Of a stretch of DNA of 64,000 bases, positions 14,588 to 26,879 are shown piece by piece. Within the stretch, counting starts at the first letter, position 1; each line of letters begins with the position of its first letter. The notes below the pieces were generated by a model. The model was not told the DNA's origin. It made no database searches and saw nothing but the letters and a program-made list of their open reading frames with translations. Made by a program: the position numbers and the translations under genes. Source of the DNA: Pyrocephalus nanus (lineage: Eukaryota; Chordata; Aves; Passeriformes; Tyrannidae); contig CM076266.1 in the NCBI GenBank assembly GCA_038380795.1, forward strand, positions 32,624,145 through 32,688,144, given 5' to 3'.

Positions 14588-15588
14588 GTATCTCCAATAG
14601 GCTTATTCTTAACAACCTGACATTTCTGTTCCTGATGATGTAAACTAGTATGTCTTCTCTCCTGCATGTGGTCAGTCTTTTTCCTGCATCATTCTAACAT
14701 TATAGCATTTTAGATTTATGGAAAGGAGGGGACAAAGAGTGTAAGAAAAGGGCAGTGACTCCACTCAAAATGAATCTCAGCTAACATTCTCCTAGCACTA
14801 CTAAAATGAATTAAATTGGTTTACCTAAAACAAGCAGACACTGGTGACATTTTAGGCCATGGAATTAGATTTCAAAGTAACCATGAGAGCATTTATTAAA
14901 TTCATGAAATGTTAATCTCCTAATAGGAATATATAACCTAATTTCATTTGTATGAATTAGCCATGAATCATGATGGTAATAGAAGCACTAAATCAGACAG
15001 AGGCTATGTTCCGTAGTACTGGGTAATTTCTTTATTATTTTTTTTGCTCTGCAAAAGTAGCTTAAACATGCAAATGAGACCACAGTCAAGTACTTGAAAA
15101 TCTTCCCCATACACTGTTGGTGAAGAAGCTCAGATAAGTCTTGTTTAAAGCTCCCCAGCCACAAGAAAGGACTAAACCTCAGACAAGGAGAAATTCCCTC
15201 TGAAACAGAAATTAAACCAGTCTGAAAGGAAAGCAATCTTAAGTGCTTCAAGACAGTTATGAATGTTTATTCAAGAAGCACCTTATTAAGCAAACTCATG
15301 TTTCAACTTTATCCTTGTGATGCATTCCCAGAAAAGGCAACAAGATGTTATAGAAAGTAAACATATAATGCAGAAATCTAAAACAAGTCTACTAGAAGTA
15401 CCTTGAACAAGACATGATACAGTAAGAAAGTAGGATCCTGACTGTTCTGCTGAAATTAGTAGTCACTGTGTAGCTACTGTGATCCCTTTGCAAATACGCC
15501 TATTACATTATTTTATAGTAGCCTGTAGGAACAAGAATTAGTCACCAAGTCTTCAAACTACCTGAACCCAGAGCAGAAGCTCTATTGT

Positions 15589-16204
15589 TTAACATAATGG
15601 GCTGGCAAAGGCAACAAGAACAGGAATACCAAATTGTCCTTCCAGTACAAGGAAAAGAACTCTGTCCCTACTTAGCACATAACCCAGGCAGAGAGGTTGA
15701 ACCTGAAGCATGCCTTGGGAGCATTCCTTGAGCTGAGGGGACCACACTGCTCCTGTGGCAGGGACAGACTGAACAGTGGTGGCCCCAACAGGCTCATTAC
15801 CAAAAGGGGTTTTGCGAGAAAGGCCAGAACGAAGAGTGCAAGGGAGTGAAAGTGGTACCACTGTCATTTTGCAAGACAGATACAAGCCCTACTTACAGGC
15901 TATTTCTCAAATTATATGTAAAGTTAGAAATGTTGCTTTTCTGGGTTAAGTAAAGACAGTTTATCCATCTAAGACCAGTAATTGTTGTCTTTTGGCAGGA
16001 TGGATGACACATCATGATTCTGAGTCCACTGTTGTCCCTACATACAATCAACACCCTCCTAGGTCTAACTTTATAAAAATAGATAATTGACTTGGAGCAG
16101 CCAAGCATCCACAGTAACATTACTCTTCACTCAATAGATAAAAAAGTTTATCTAAAATTCATTAGTTGACACAATTACAATTAATTCATTAATATCTTAA
16201 ACCA
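15589..16204 (-). other. Possible 3' flank or 3'UTR of the R2-like fossil
   Basis: Follows the C-terminal coding block of the fossil on its strand. About 15,589-15,890 is more GC-rich than its surroundings. It could be the element's 3'UTR or unrelated host DNA; nothing in it is diagnostic. Confidence 0.2.
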
Positions 16205-16460
16205 CTTCAAATTTGACTAGTAAAGGAGTACAGTGTCCACTGAAGTGAAAAGTGCATGATTTGATAGACAACAAGTGACCTTTTCCTGTCAGGAACTGCA
16301 GAGTCCATCTAATAATGCACAGTTTCCTTGACACCACATTCCATGTGCTCCTAAAGGAAATACTATAAATGTAATATTAATGGCCTTTGTCAATTCTTGC
16401 ACTTTATCTTTAAGATGTTGATATTTCTTTACTTTATCTGTCACTACATCTTCCAAATAT

Positions 16461-16827
16461 CACAGAATCATAGAATATGCTGAGTTGAAAGGGACCCATC
16501 AGAATCCTCGAGTCCACCAGCTGTCCTTGCACAAGAGACTCCAAGAATCACATATGTTCCTGAAAGTATTGTCCAAACACTTCCTGAACTCGGACAGGCT
16601 TGGTGCTATGATTACTTCCCCGGGGATCTTGTCCCGGTGCTCAACTACTCCCTGGGTGAAAAACCTTTTCCTGAAATCCAACCTAAACCTCCCCTGATAC
16701 AGCTTCATGCTCTTTCCTGTCACTGGTCAGGAGAGTGAAGAGATACATACCTGCTCCTCCACTTCCCCTTGTGAAGATATTGAAGATCACAATGAGGTCT
16801 CCCTCATTCTCCTCTTCTACAGACTGA
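16461..16827 (-). mobile_element. CR1 LINE 3' fragment, inserted in the R2-like fossil
   Basis: The plus strand begins TCACAGAATCATAGAAT, the antisense of the CR1 3' terminus, followed by antisense CR1 3' region including the poorly conserved TTCCTGAAATCCAACCTAAA stretch. It is 5'-truncated at about 16,827, and R2-like endonuclease sequence resumes on both sides. Confidence 0.9.
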
Positions 16828-17712
16828 ATGTTTACTCTCATATTTAACTGTGAAAACGACTACAAAAGCGTGATTTTCCTTAAATACTAGATGTCATTTA
16901 TATACTTCATTTTATTCATCTTTTAACACTGCTACCTGAAATACTACCTTTTTTTTTTTTTAGCTTGATTTATCAAAATGTCACATAGTTGGTTATGTGT
17001 CTTAATCCCAGCATTTTGTACCACAGGGCAATATGCAATAATATGTACACAGATCTCATTCTCCACCTAGCAGTGTCCACATGATTTAGTTTGGGTCTCT
17101 TGACTGCCCTTAGGCAGAATTCTTTAGCTGGGTAGACAGGAGCTCTCAGATGTTCCACTGTAATGAGCGTTCTATGGGGAATGTCTCTGTAATGTTCAAT
17201 CCAGATCTTACTGATATTATCCTTCTCAAAAACAAAAATTCCACAGCCCTAGGATACTAGCTAGGTCCAAATTATGAATTCTTGTTTTCACCAGTTACAG
17301 GGTCTCAGAAAAATTACCTTTGGAGTGGATATCTCCCATTCTGAGTCTGGTTCCTCACCACATAATTCCTCTGACATACCATGTCTGTTTCTGGGTTTCA
17401 TATAGATGAAATTTTATCTTTATCACCCTCTGTTGCAGTTCACAATCTTTCAAACTCCTTCTTAATCTCATCCTGCTCTATGACTGCTTTTTTGTCTCAT
17501 CTAAAGACTGATATTCAGAGCAGTCTTCAACTCTGTATACTAGGGATGAGTCCTGAGAGTCTGGTAATACCTAAACCTCCATATCTCATTCTGGACTATG
17601 ACTTGATGGGTACTTGCCAATAGACAAAAACCTTTCTTGACAGCAGCTAAGATTGCCAGGTCGGGGGTTTCCAGGTACATAGTTTTTACATCTGCTTGGT
17701 CTGCCAGATAAA

Positions 17713-17753
17713 GTCCACATCCTTCTGTTCAATAGCTCTAATGATGTGAGAAT
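17713..17753 (-). repeat. 41-bp perfect direct repeat, copy 2 (misplaced)
   Basis: Identical over 41 bases to 18,293-18,333. Here it sits inside the block that should read YTIPR-LIYLADQ, between ILK.YT and YLADQAD, so it is an inserted copy that replaced a few codons. Confidence 0.9.
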
Positions 17754-18292
17754 AGTATATTATTTCAAGATGTCAACCTTATGAAATCTCTTAAAGTCTT
17801 TACAAACTGTTCTAACCATCCCTTTAATTTCTCTAGTAGTTCTGGTTTTGATATTCCAGTTCATGGGTCAATACATAGTCCCAGCTACTTTTCAGGACTA
17901 CCACGTTCAATCTTATTGAGGGGGGTGCTGTTAACTGCCCACATAGGACAGTAAATGATCATATGATTCTTTGGTGGGCTTGGTGTCAAAGCCATGGAAC
18001 TTGTCCTCTTATGTCTTAAGGCTTGTTAAGTCACAGAGGACCTCCACCATTTCAATATTTTTTCTGCATTCCTTCCCATGGTCCACTCAAACTAACCAAG
18101 TTATCTGCAAAGGAACCAACATCCTTCCTTCCTCCAATTTACACAGTATGGGGTCCACAGATAAAAACTGGAAACATTTGATGACTATGTCATAGCAATC
18201 TGAATTCCAATACATCCAACTGTTCATTCTTCAGGTCAATATAAGCACTGATGTTATCACATAACTTCAAAATTTGGGGCAACGATGTGATT

Positions 18293-18333
18293 GTCCACAT
18301 CCTTCTGTTCAATAGCTCTAATGATGTGAGAAT
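18293..18333 (-). repeat. 41-bp perfect direct repeat, copy 1 (original)
   Basis: Lies in its native reading context in the reverse transcriptase fossil (HSHIIRAIEQKDVD block). It is the likely donor for the copy 580 bases away at 17,713-17,753. Confidence 0.9.
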
Positions 18334-21300
18334 GGCTTGAGATGCCAAAGGTTTCTGCCAAGTCAACAAAATCTCCTCCCAGGGGTTGATATTCCTTCTT
18401 GGTGTTTCAAACTAACAGTTGTAATACTTTCAAGTTTTCCACATGTCCTGGTGACCTCATAAATCCCCCCTTGCATTACTAAAGAGCCCAGGAACCTACT
18501 CAGAGGATTCAGTGCTCAGCTGTACATTCATAAAAAAAGATGTTTTATTTTATTAGTACACTGGAGCCCAAACTTCCTTCAGGAGTTTGGACACTTGACA
18601 TTTTCAAATCAGATATAACATCTGCCCTACATCAATTTTTTTCTTGTCATATCCAGTAGAGCATTTAGAAGTATTCTTAGCTTTAAGCTCAGTTGTAAAA
18701 TCCAACTGCTAAATCAGGAGTCCTGATTTTACATGAATTTCTACATGAACCTTCTGCAAATGTTAGTAAGGCATAGGCTATTTTTGAAATGCTTATTAAG
18801 GAAGTTACAGTTAAGTAAAAAGAAGAAAACGTTTGGTTTTACTTTTACCTAAAATACTCTTTTATGCACAGAAATACAAAATGTTTGTCTTTTAACCATT
18901 TTTAAGAGTATTCTCCATTCTTGGAGCTATTGACAAAAATGTTGATTGCTGCATCCATCTAATCTGTCCTTTAAATAATATAGTTCTTAAGGGAGAGTTT
19001 AAAAAAATTTCTTGCTCTGTTGAGTTACCAGATTCAATTAGGCCCTTCAGAAAAGCAATCGATACCCCACCTGATTTAAGAAAGTTACTATGCAATGCTT
19101 TTATATAATGGCAGCAATCCATTCAGCCCTGTCTCCGTTGGTGGCATGCTCCAGCTCTTAAATTACATGTCTCTGAGTAAAGACAAGGAAGGAGGGAGGA
19201 AGACAAGGAAGGAAGAAGTACAAGATGTATCTGAAACAACTACCTCAAAGTAGCCTTCTAAAAACCCATTGAATATTTCTGATGGATACAGTGGTTCTTG
19301 CCCCACTCACTTCTAAGGGTACATCTGTAGACAGCAGGCACTCACTTTCTCTGCCAATACTCAAAGTGGCAATAAGTACATCCAGTCAGGAAGCCATGTA
19401 AGTCCTTGGCACACAGTCTCAGCACAAACAAACAAATTAGGCTGAATAATCACTGAAGATGGGAATAAAAAAGCAGAAGTATGAAAAATTATTAAAGATT
19501 TTTTTCCTCAGCAATGGTATGAATCATTACTCATTAGCGTGGTGCCCCATACTAAAGAGTACTTGTTTGACTAGTTAATTTTGGAACTACCATAGTGATT
19601 TGAGATCTAAAAAGAACATATATAAACAAAACCTGCAGTAAAGTACTGGTACAGTTCCTGATTACGTGTGTGAGCAATGAGTAGAAGAACACTGACAGGC
19701 ATAACTGAGAAGTTTGTTACTCATAGAGAACATGCTGTTGCAATAAAACTTCTCTAACTTTAGTAGACAGAATGCCATAGCTCTGCAACATTACTTTAAT
19801 ATTACTGCCTGACCATTTAGGTGATAGGCATTTATGCAATCTGCCTATTGAAATACAAAAAATTGTCTGAATTAATCTGTATGAAGAAAAGGTGACTGCA
19901 TTTGATTAGGCTAATGCTGATTTTTTTTTAACAGAAGTTATACAGCAAATGAAATTTTAAAGTCATTAAAATGCAAAATAATGTTAGTATCTTGTACTCC
20001 GAGACTTTGAAGGAATTTTGAAAAGCAGAAGTCAAAGATATGCCCTTTACTCAACTGTAATTATGGTGGTCATTTGCATAAAAACAGAAATCCAGCTAAC
20101 AATTCCAAATAACATTAGAAGGAAAGCTGAAAAGCAAAACTAAGTGACTGAGGCAATGCAGTTTTTCAAAAAATTTTCAGATTTTTCTCCCTTCAGAAAT
20201 TCTTTTGAGAATCCATACAAGATTAAGTGACAATATTTAATGGTCTTTGGGTTAAAACCCAAATTACAATATTCAGGAATATGTTTACATTGTTAAAATC
20301 AACTGATACGTGAGAAAGATGCATCATCACTAGGCTGTGTATTATGGTACTTGTACAGAGAACTTACAGAGTGGTCCGTTAAGTGCTGTCTCTGCCTGAA
20401 AAGCTATGACTGTCTACTACAGTGCCAGAGCTCGGCAGGGGACAGTGTCAGGCAGAAGTTGAGAGGTAGTGACTTCTTAAGCCATGTCACAAGGGCACAC
20501 TGCATTGTGCTCTGAAGTCTAAAATATCTAAGCATCTAAGGTACTATGTTAATTGATTACTGCTGTTTAAAAATCATTATTAAAAAGGAGAGTGATGCAA
20601 CACTGGCAAAAGTGGCTTACAAAGGAGAAAGGTAGAGAGAGGAAAGAACTGTGAAGGGGGGGTGGCAGAATTAGAGAAACAGCTGATTTTGTCTACAGTA
20701 GTAGCAGGGCAGAGAATGCCTATAGGGAACTTGAAAAAGAAAGGATACCATGCCATAGGAAAGGTTTTTAAGGGAACTCTTCAAGGAAACATGCTACTAG
20801 TGCAGCCTAGTAATAAGTGCTCCTTTTTACACAAAGTTCTTAAAAAGAAATAAAATCCATATACATAACTGTTTGCTTGCATTTTCTAGAGAGACTTCAC
20901 TACTTTGCAGAATGGAGTACTGCAGAAATATATTCTTCAGTATTCCACCCACCAACAATAACCTCCTTTCAGGATATATATGTCTACCCACTCTGAGAAT
21001 ATAAAATACTTTCCTATGGCCCATGAGTATCAACACATATCACACTGCATCTGTGCACATTTCAGATTGGCAGTGGAACACTACATATTTGTTAAAAAGG
21101 AAAATATCTCAACAATAAGCATAGGTGAACAATAATGCCCCTCCTGAGTGGTGAAAATAGTGAACTGTGGAAGGCAAAAGCTAAAATACAAATAGAGCAT
21201 AAAGTAGAAGCTGAGAGACTACACCACGTGTTTTTATTTCCTAAGGCATGTCTTGGAGGGATATGTAATATAGCAACCTTGAGTCAAAGCTAAAGCTTTA

Positions 21301-24300
21301 TCTGTCTGGGACTTGAAATAATGATCATCTGTATTAGTTTCTTTCTACAGAACAACATAACCATTTTAAAACCAGGAGTAAATGTAAGTAAAAAACCCAT
21401 GCTTATTCATGTCTAACTATTCTTGACAACATATCAGGAGTCTCCCAAATCTTCTTTCCTTATTGTCAACTTTAAACACCAGACCTCCCATTGATCTGCT
21501 ACTGGAAACTATGTGTTGTCTTCTTTTAAAATTACATACTGCCCTTCCTTTTGTTTTCTCAAGGTTATGTCTAAAATAACCCCAAAGAGCCCTGATGTTT
21601 CCAAAATTTCTTGGAGTTATATATTTCTCACAGTGTTCTTTTGTCCTTCAATAATTCCTCTAGCATAGCCATTTATCTTCTAATACCATAACCCACCACC
21701 ATTTCTTCAATAACTAGTCTCAAGAAATTTCTGGGTTTGTGCCTGGTGATCACCAATGCATATAATTCCACATTTACTTTTTTATAACAACAGAGTCAGC
21801 TTTTCTCAAGTAAAATTTCTTTAAAAAAAGCATTAGTCTTTTTTTCTGACTAGGAGATCCTTGCCAGTGTGGAAGATGTTTAAATTCCTTACATTTTAAA
21901 CAACAGTATTCTTTGCATGGAAGTGGAAACTGCAGCGGTTGTGTCATGATGTTAAATGTGTTCCTCTCAAAAATCTCCATGCTGTCAGACCTCTCCAGAC
22001 ACTAACTGTCTAGGGCTATAAATGCACCAATATGAAGAAAAAATAAAATATCAAAAAAATATTAAGAATTCATTTCTGACTGGTCTCCAGAGGCATAAAT
22101 TCCCATTGAACTTGACTTTAATAAATCCCTCAGTGAGTACCACAAATAGATATTCCTGCATTGCAAAGATGAATGATTCCAATTAACAAAAATATTTTTA
22201 CTTTAATTAGACTAACCTGTCCTACCAAATACTTTGGAACTCAGTTCAATAATAGGCTGCCATAGGATTTTTCTCTGTATTCAATAATATTACAGGCACA
22301 GGAAATCTGCAATCCTGATGTTCAGGCTCTAGACTTTGTTCATATTGTAGCACTACCTTAGACATTGGTGGAATTCTGTTTATCCAAAATCTGGCAGTTG
22401 GAATAGCATTTGGATAATCCCAACACTAAGTTGTTAGACATAAAACACTGAAGCAAATAAAAATATCTTTGTTTCACCCATCCCATAGGTTTAAGCAGTC
22501 TCACGACAAAGAGGAACAGAATTTACAAGGGTAAGGGGAAAAGCACCACTTTCTCATATCACTTTTTCCACAGTTAAACATTTAGACATGTCCTTTAAGA
22601 GCTTGAAATAAACCAAAATCCAATTATGATCCTCAAGAACTGAATGAGATGTTCATTTTCTGTCATCTGCATCACCAAATCTACTATGTATCCATTTATG
22701 GTCCTTTAGTAAAATAACTAAACTGATAATGAAGGAGGCAAAGTGTTTTTCCAAAGAAGACAGCAAAAGTTTTCCCTTTCTTCATAAAACAGAAGACAGC
22801 ATCCTTCAAGAACCTTAAGCAAGATTATTTTGCTTAATTCTCCACCCTTGGTACCTTAACTACTTCAAAGCTACAAATATCAGACACTTGAGACTACAAA
22901 TATTATCTTGAACAGCAGTTCTTTACACTATTTCTTTGCATTCTATTTAACAGCTGTAGTTCAACATAATGGCTGTGGTTCTTATTAAAAAAGAAAAACT
23001 AAACTATGTTGTAGTTTGGCAGAAGATATTTTCAGATACTACACATTCAAATGTAGATAAAATTTTATGAAAGTAAACAAGCAAAATTACTACATATCTA
23101 GTGTATGATTATCAGTTCACATTAAATGAGTATGTAGTAGTCATGAAAAAGTGAAATAACTGTAAATGAAAAAGATATTTGTCTTTGTATATAAGAGGAC
23201 AACAATGCTTATTTTTTTCAGTTGATTTCCTATGATAATTACCTACATCTTCCAGGCATGCAAACAAGAAACAACATAAATCAGCTGTGGCAACACAAAT
23301 CAGCTGTGATTACACCAGTTAGAAGAATGACTCTCTGGAGTGAATTTTAGTAGTGAAAGTGGTGCACTTCTGTACAAACTCTACCCAGACTCATGAGAGT
23401 AAAATGAAGGTCTTGACCATTCATCTTTGAATATATATCACTTTTTGAAAGATTACTAGTCTTACCCCTCACTTTCTGGCCCATTGTAACTATGTTCTGA
23501 CTAAATTTACTGTGGTGTTTTACAACTGGAAATTTCACTGTATCTTCCAGAGGCAGGAACATGTTACACTGTGTACTGGTGGAGGTAGGAGTATCACACT
23601 GATCTGGTCTCAGTCAAAGGTTCTTCTGTCCCCAAAGGAGGAGTTATGTGCATTATTGCAGGAAAAGAGAAATGCAGAAGTAAGCAAGCAACTTTACCAA
23701 TCCCTGTCAAAAGTTTGAATTCCAAAAAAAAAAAAAAGGTGCAAAATTGATTCCTTTTGATGCCCTCAGTGACGGAACCCACAGCCAGGTTTATACAGCC
23801 TTACAATACAATGTTTTGTATCCCTTGCTAGGGATTCCTTTCATTATAGAAAAGGTACAGCAGAAAAGATCAATCTGTCTCAGTTACAAGACTGCTTGGC
23901 CATAAAAAATACAGGCTTTCTAGGAGTGACGTAACAATAAATGTTTTCACATGTGCAGGCACATGCAACAACACCATTAAAGAATTATGATTCTCACAGC
24001 AGATTAATTTCCAGTGGGTATTTCTAAAGAAAATATCTGACTTCAAGGACTTAAAATGAGTTATGTATCATTTATAAGACTTCATTCATTTCCTGACAGT
24101 CAAAGGTTGTAAAAGGTTAATAAATCAATCTTTTTTATTTTAGAAAGAATCTCTGCCATCTTATCGAATGAGATTAAAGACAGTAGTGATATTTGAATTG
24201 AAATGCAGGCTCTCTTTATCATGCAGTTCTTCACACCTCTTTGCAATTCATGAGACCTCAAATAATGATAATTCATGATATTAAAGAACACTTAAAATTA

Positions 24301-26860
24301 AGAGAAACTTCTGAGTGTTAGAAGGTGTGGAAACATCAAACAAGGTATTTTCATCAAGACCAGTGAAATCTGTAAGCCATAATTACAGATATTTGAAGGG
24401 GAATTTAAAATCCCATATGGAAAATTTAAACCAGAGATTAATGAATGCAAGAAAAGTTGTCTCAGTTATTTCAGTAACCTTTTGTTCCTTCAAAAAATCT
24501 GAGATATTCCACATTCATACCTTGGAAGGAATAAAATACTTTCTTCATTTCTGAATTGAAAAATCTATAAGTCAAGTCACACTGACAGCTGTATGCACCA
24601 AATAAACTAAATATTTCTTGCCATAACAGGAAGGTCTCTAACAGAACTTTCTCTTTTGCTTAGAATGACAAGTGTCTCACATGTAATTTTTTAGTATATG
24701 CTCTACTATTAGTCTCAAAGATAAACCCCTACTCCAATGAGAGTTCTCACGGGAGCTTTTCACTGTAACCCAGTTCATCAATAATTTCACTTTGGGAATA
24801 AACATGCAGTTAGTATTAAAATTTCTATTTAATATGCTCATGAGATCAGCTTTTATTTTTATACTGAGTAAGAGTTCTGAAGAAATGGTATCATGAGTGC
24901 AATTTTTGCTTGCTTTGTGCACTGGAAAATCCCCTTTTTACATTACAAAAGTTTCTTAGCAAACAAACAGTGCTACTGCAGGGACTGGTGAAACATTTGC
25001 TCAGTATTTCCTATTATAAACCCCTGTTTTCAGCTGCTTATGGCTTTCACCATTCAGGATAAAGTTCTCTACGTATCTTACTCAACATGAGTGTTTTCAA
25101 GAAGTTTTAGACAAGACCTAAAACTTAGAAGAAGATAGTACTGCTTTTCAGTTGAAACAAAAACGTGGAACTCTCCCACTGCTTGAAGTTCAAACTGAGT
25201 CTGATCTCCATCCATGTTGGAAAAGACTGCCCATGGTGAAAAGGAATACAGTTTAAATTCGTAGTTAGCTGTATCCATTAACATAAGTGATCATTAAGTG
25301 GTTTTAGCTTCCTTTGGATAGCCAGAACGATCCCTAAAGCTGACACCACCTCCATGCCGAGAACTACTTCCTAAGTGTTCTGCTTCCCTTCCAGCGACTG
25401 CTTCAGGAGTATATCTGTGAGGGTTCTGGAAAAGACAAAACTTGAAGTCTCAGTAAAGTAGGTAACTTTTGAGAACACAGAATTTGCATCTTCCTACAGA
25501 TAAGGGAGAAAGTCCTATATGGCTGTAATTTTATTCTTTCAGAGCATTGGAAATCATTCACATGTAACTAAATTTGCCCCTCCCCGGATGACCAAAGTCA
25601 CAACACAGTATATCCCCTGAATTAGCAAGGCAATTGCAGGTTGGCAGTTAAGTCATTCCCTTCCCTTCTGAGCTTCAGGACTTCTCCATGGGAAGCTAGG
25701 AAAGTTCAGCATCAGATGTGTCCTCTTAACTTTATCAGTACTTCACTTTTTTGCTTACAAGAAATCTTCTACCCTGAAGTTTGTTGATTAATGACAGAAA
25801 ACCCAGATAAAAAGAAAACTGAGAAACAGAAGTACTATTGGTCAGATTTTCAGAGGCACCATGAACCTCAGTTGCATGAGTTAGGAGATTTCTTCCACCA
25901 AACTGCAAGCATCTGTTTCAGGGCTACTATCAGTAAGTGGCAATTTTGAAAATATCTTTCATGCCAAGCACAGATCCTCTGAAAGGGAGTGGGAAAGCAA
26001 GATGTGACTCTGCATTATCACCAGGTTGTCATGGCTGACTTTTCTTGCTTTGCTTGATGAAAAAAAAAAAAAAAAATTATGTAAGGTACATTCTTGAAGT
26101 TGCAAAGTCAGATATTCAAAATCCAAAGAAATGCCAAAAATGAAGTTAGTCTATAAAATGGGGGTAATAGTACCTCAGTAGGTCTCAAGGTGGCTGTAAG
26201 AAAAACTCATATTTGTGAAACAGACAGATAAAATAGTGACAAATGCTGTAGAAAAGGTCAGAGGAAATGAATACTTCTGTATTCAGAGCTGGTTTTGAAT
26301 AGGATGTTACCTAACATGGCAGTAAAGACCAGCACTGTATACTGAACATTGAGGCAGCAAAACAACTTCAAGTAGCTGCCCATTAAAGACAGGATATCTC
26401 TCACCTAAATTTAACTGTGTAAAAACCCCACCCTATGTAGTCATGTAGACCCTTTTGTCACTGAAAAGATGCAGACCTCTCCAGAGGCAAATTCATATGA
26501 TCCCAAGATAGAATTCTGAGATGAGCAGGTAGAATAACCATCCATAACTCCTATTTCTCCTTTGACTCAAGAAGATAATTAGACATCTGGCTTAAGCCAC
26601 GTGCTTAATTGGTAGGCAGCTAAACTGAGGTGAAATTAATCTGTCCCAAATAAGCACCATCCCTCCTGTGTCTTAAAGGATTAAAAAAAAACTAAATCAA
26701 ACAAAAACCCCACAGTATATAACCTTGTAATTTCAGGTTATTTTATAATGTGTGTGCAAAAGGTACTTCTAATGTAGAGTTCAAATCTGAACATTTTCCT
26801 ATTTTTAAAGATCAATTTTGCAAACCCTGATGCGGGTCTTCTTATACAGTGTGCAAGTGC

Positions 26861-26879
26861 ATTTGCATGCTAATTAATT
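26861..26879. promoter_or_regulatory. Octamer plus homeodomain-type motif cluster
   Basis: ATTTGCAT (POU octamer) is followed two bases later by TAATTAATT. The flanks (about 26,820-27,000) have the look of conserved non-coding DNA. Candidate enhancer by inference only. Confidence 0.2.

Larger units (their letters stand above)
6413..15588. other. Gene desert: no gene recognised
   Basis: AT-rich unique sequence with short simple repeats (poly-A at 13,890-13,908, TA at 14,568). A GGGCCTGATCCTGC motif near 13,287 resembles a fragment of an ancient amniote repeat, unproven. ORFs to 120 codons are unsupported. Confidence 0.7.
16205..18480 (-). mobile_element. Fossil R2-clade (restriction-like-endonuclease) non-LTR retrotransposon, decayed and interrupted
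   Basis: Reading the minus strand across frameshifts and stops gives a collinear series of blocks typical of R2-type elements. From N to C: HSHIIRAIEQKDVDNHI around 18,293-18,345 (RT block after the first catalytic Asp); FADN at 18,100-18,111, a decayed FADD catalytic box; LGLCID at 17,867-17,884 (the YLG..DPW.G block); LADQAD near 17,690-17,710; HIIAYCPVVQ at 17,016-17,045 (zinc-knuckle-like His/Cys segment); FVVVFTVKYE near 16,840-16,870, where the endonuclease Asp of the usual VDVTVRYE is lost; then after a CR1 insertion KYQHLKDKVQELT at 16,388-16,426, FPLGAHGMW further on, and HALFTSVD at 16,235-16,258, the usual C-terminal end. Both domains, their order and spacing fit R2. It has many stops and shifts, so it is inactive. 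No 28S rDNA flank was seen. Family assignment is from remembered motifs; other RLE clades (R4, NeSL, Hero) are less likely. Confidence 0.75.
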
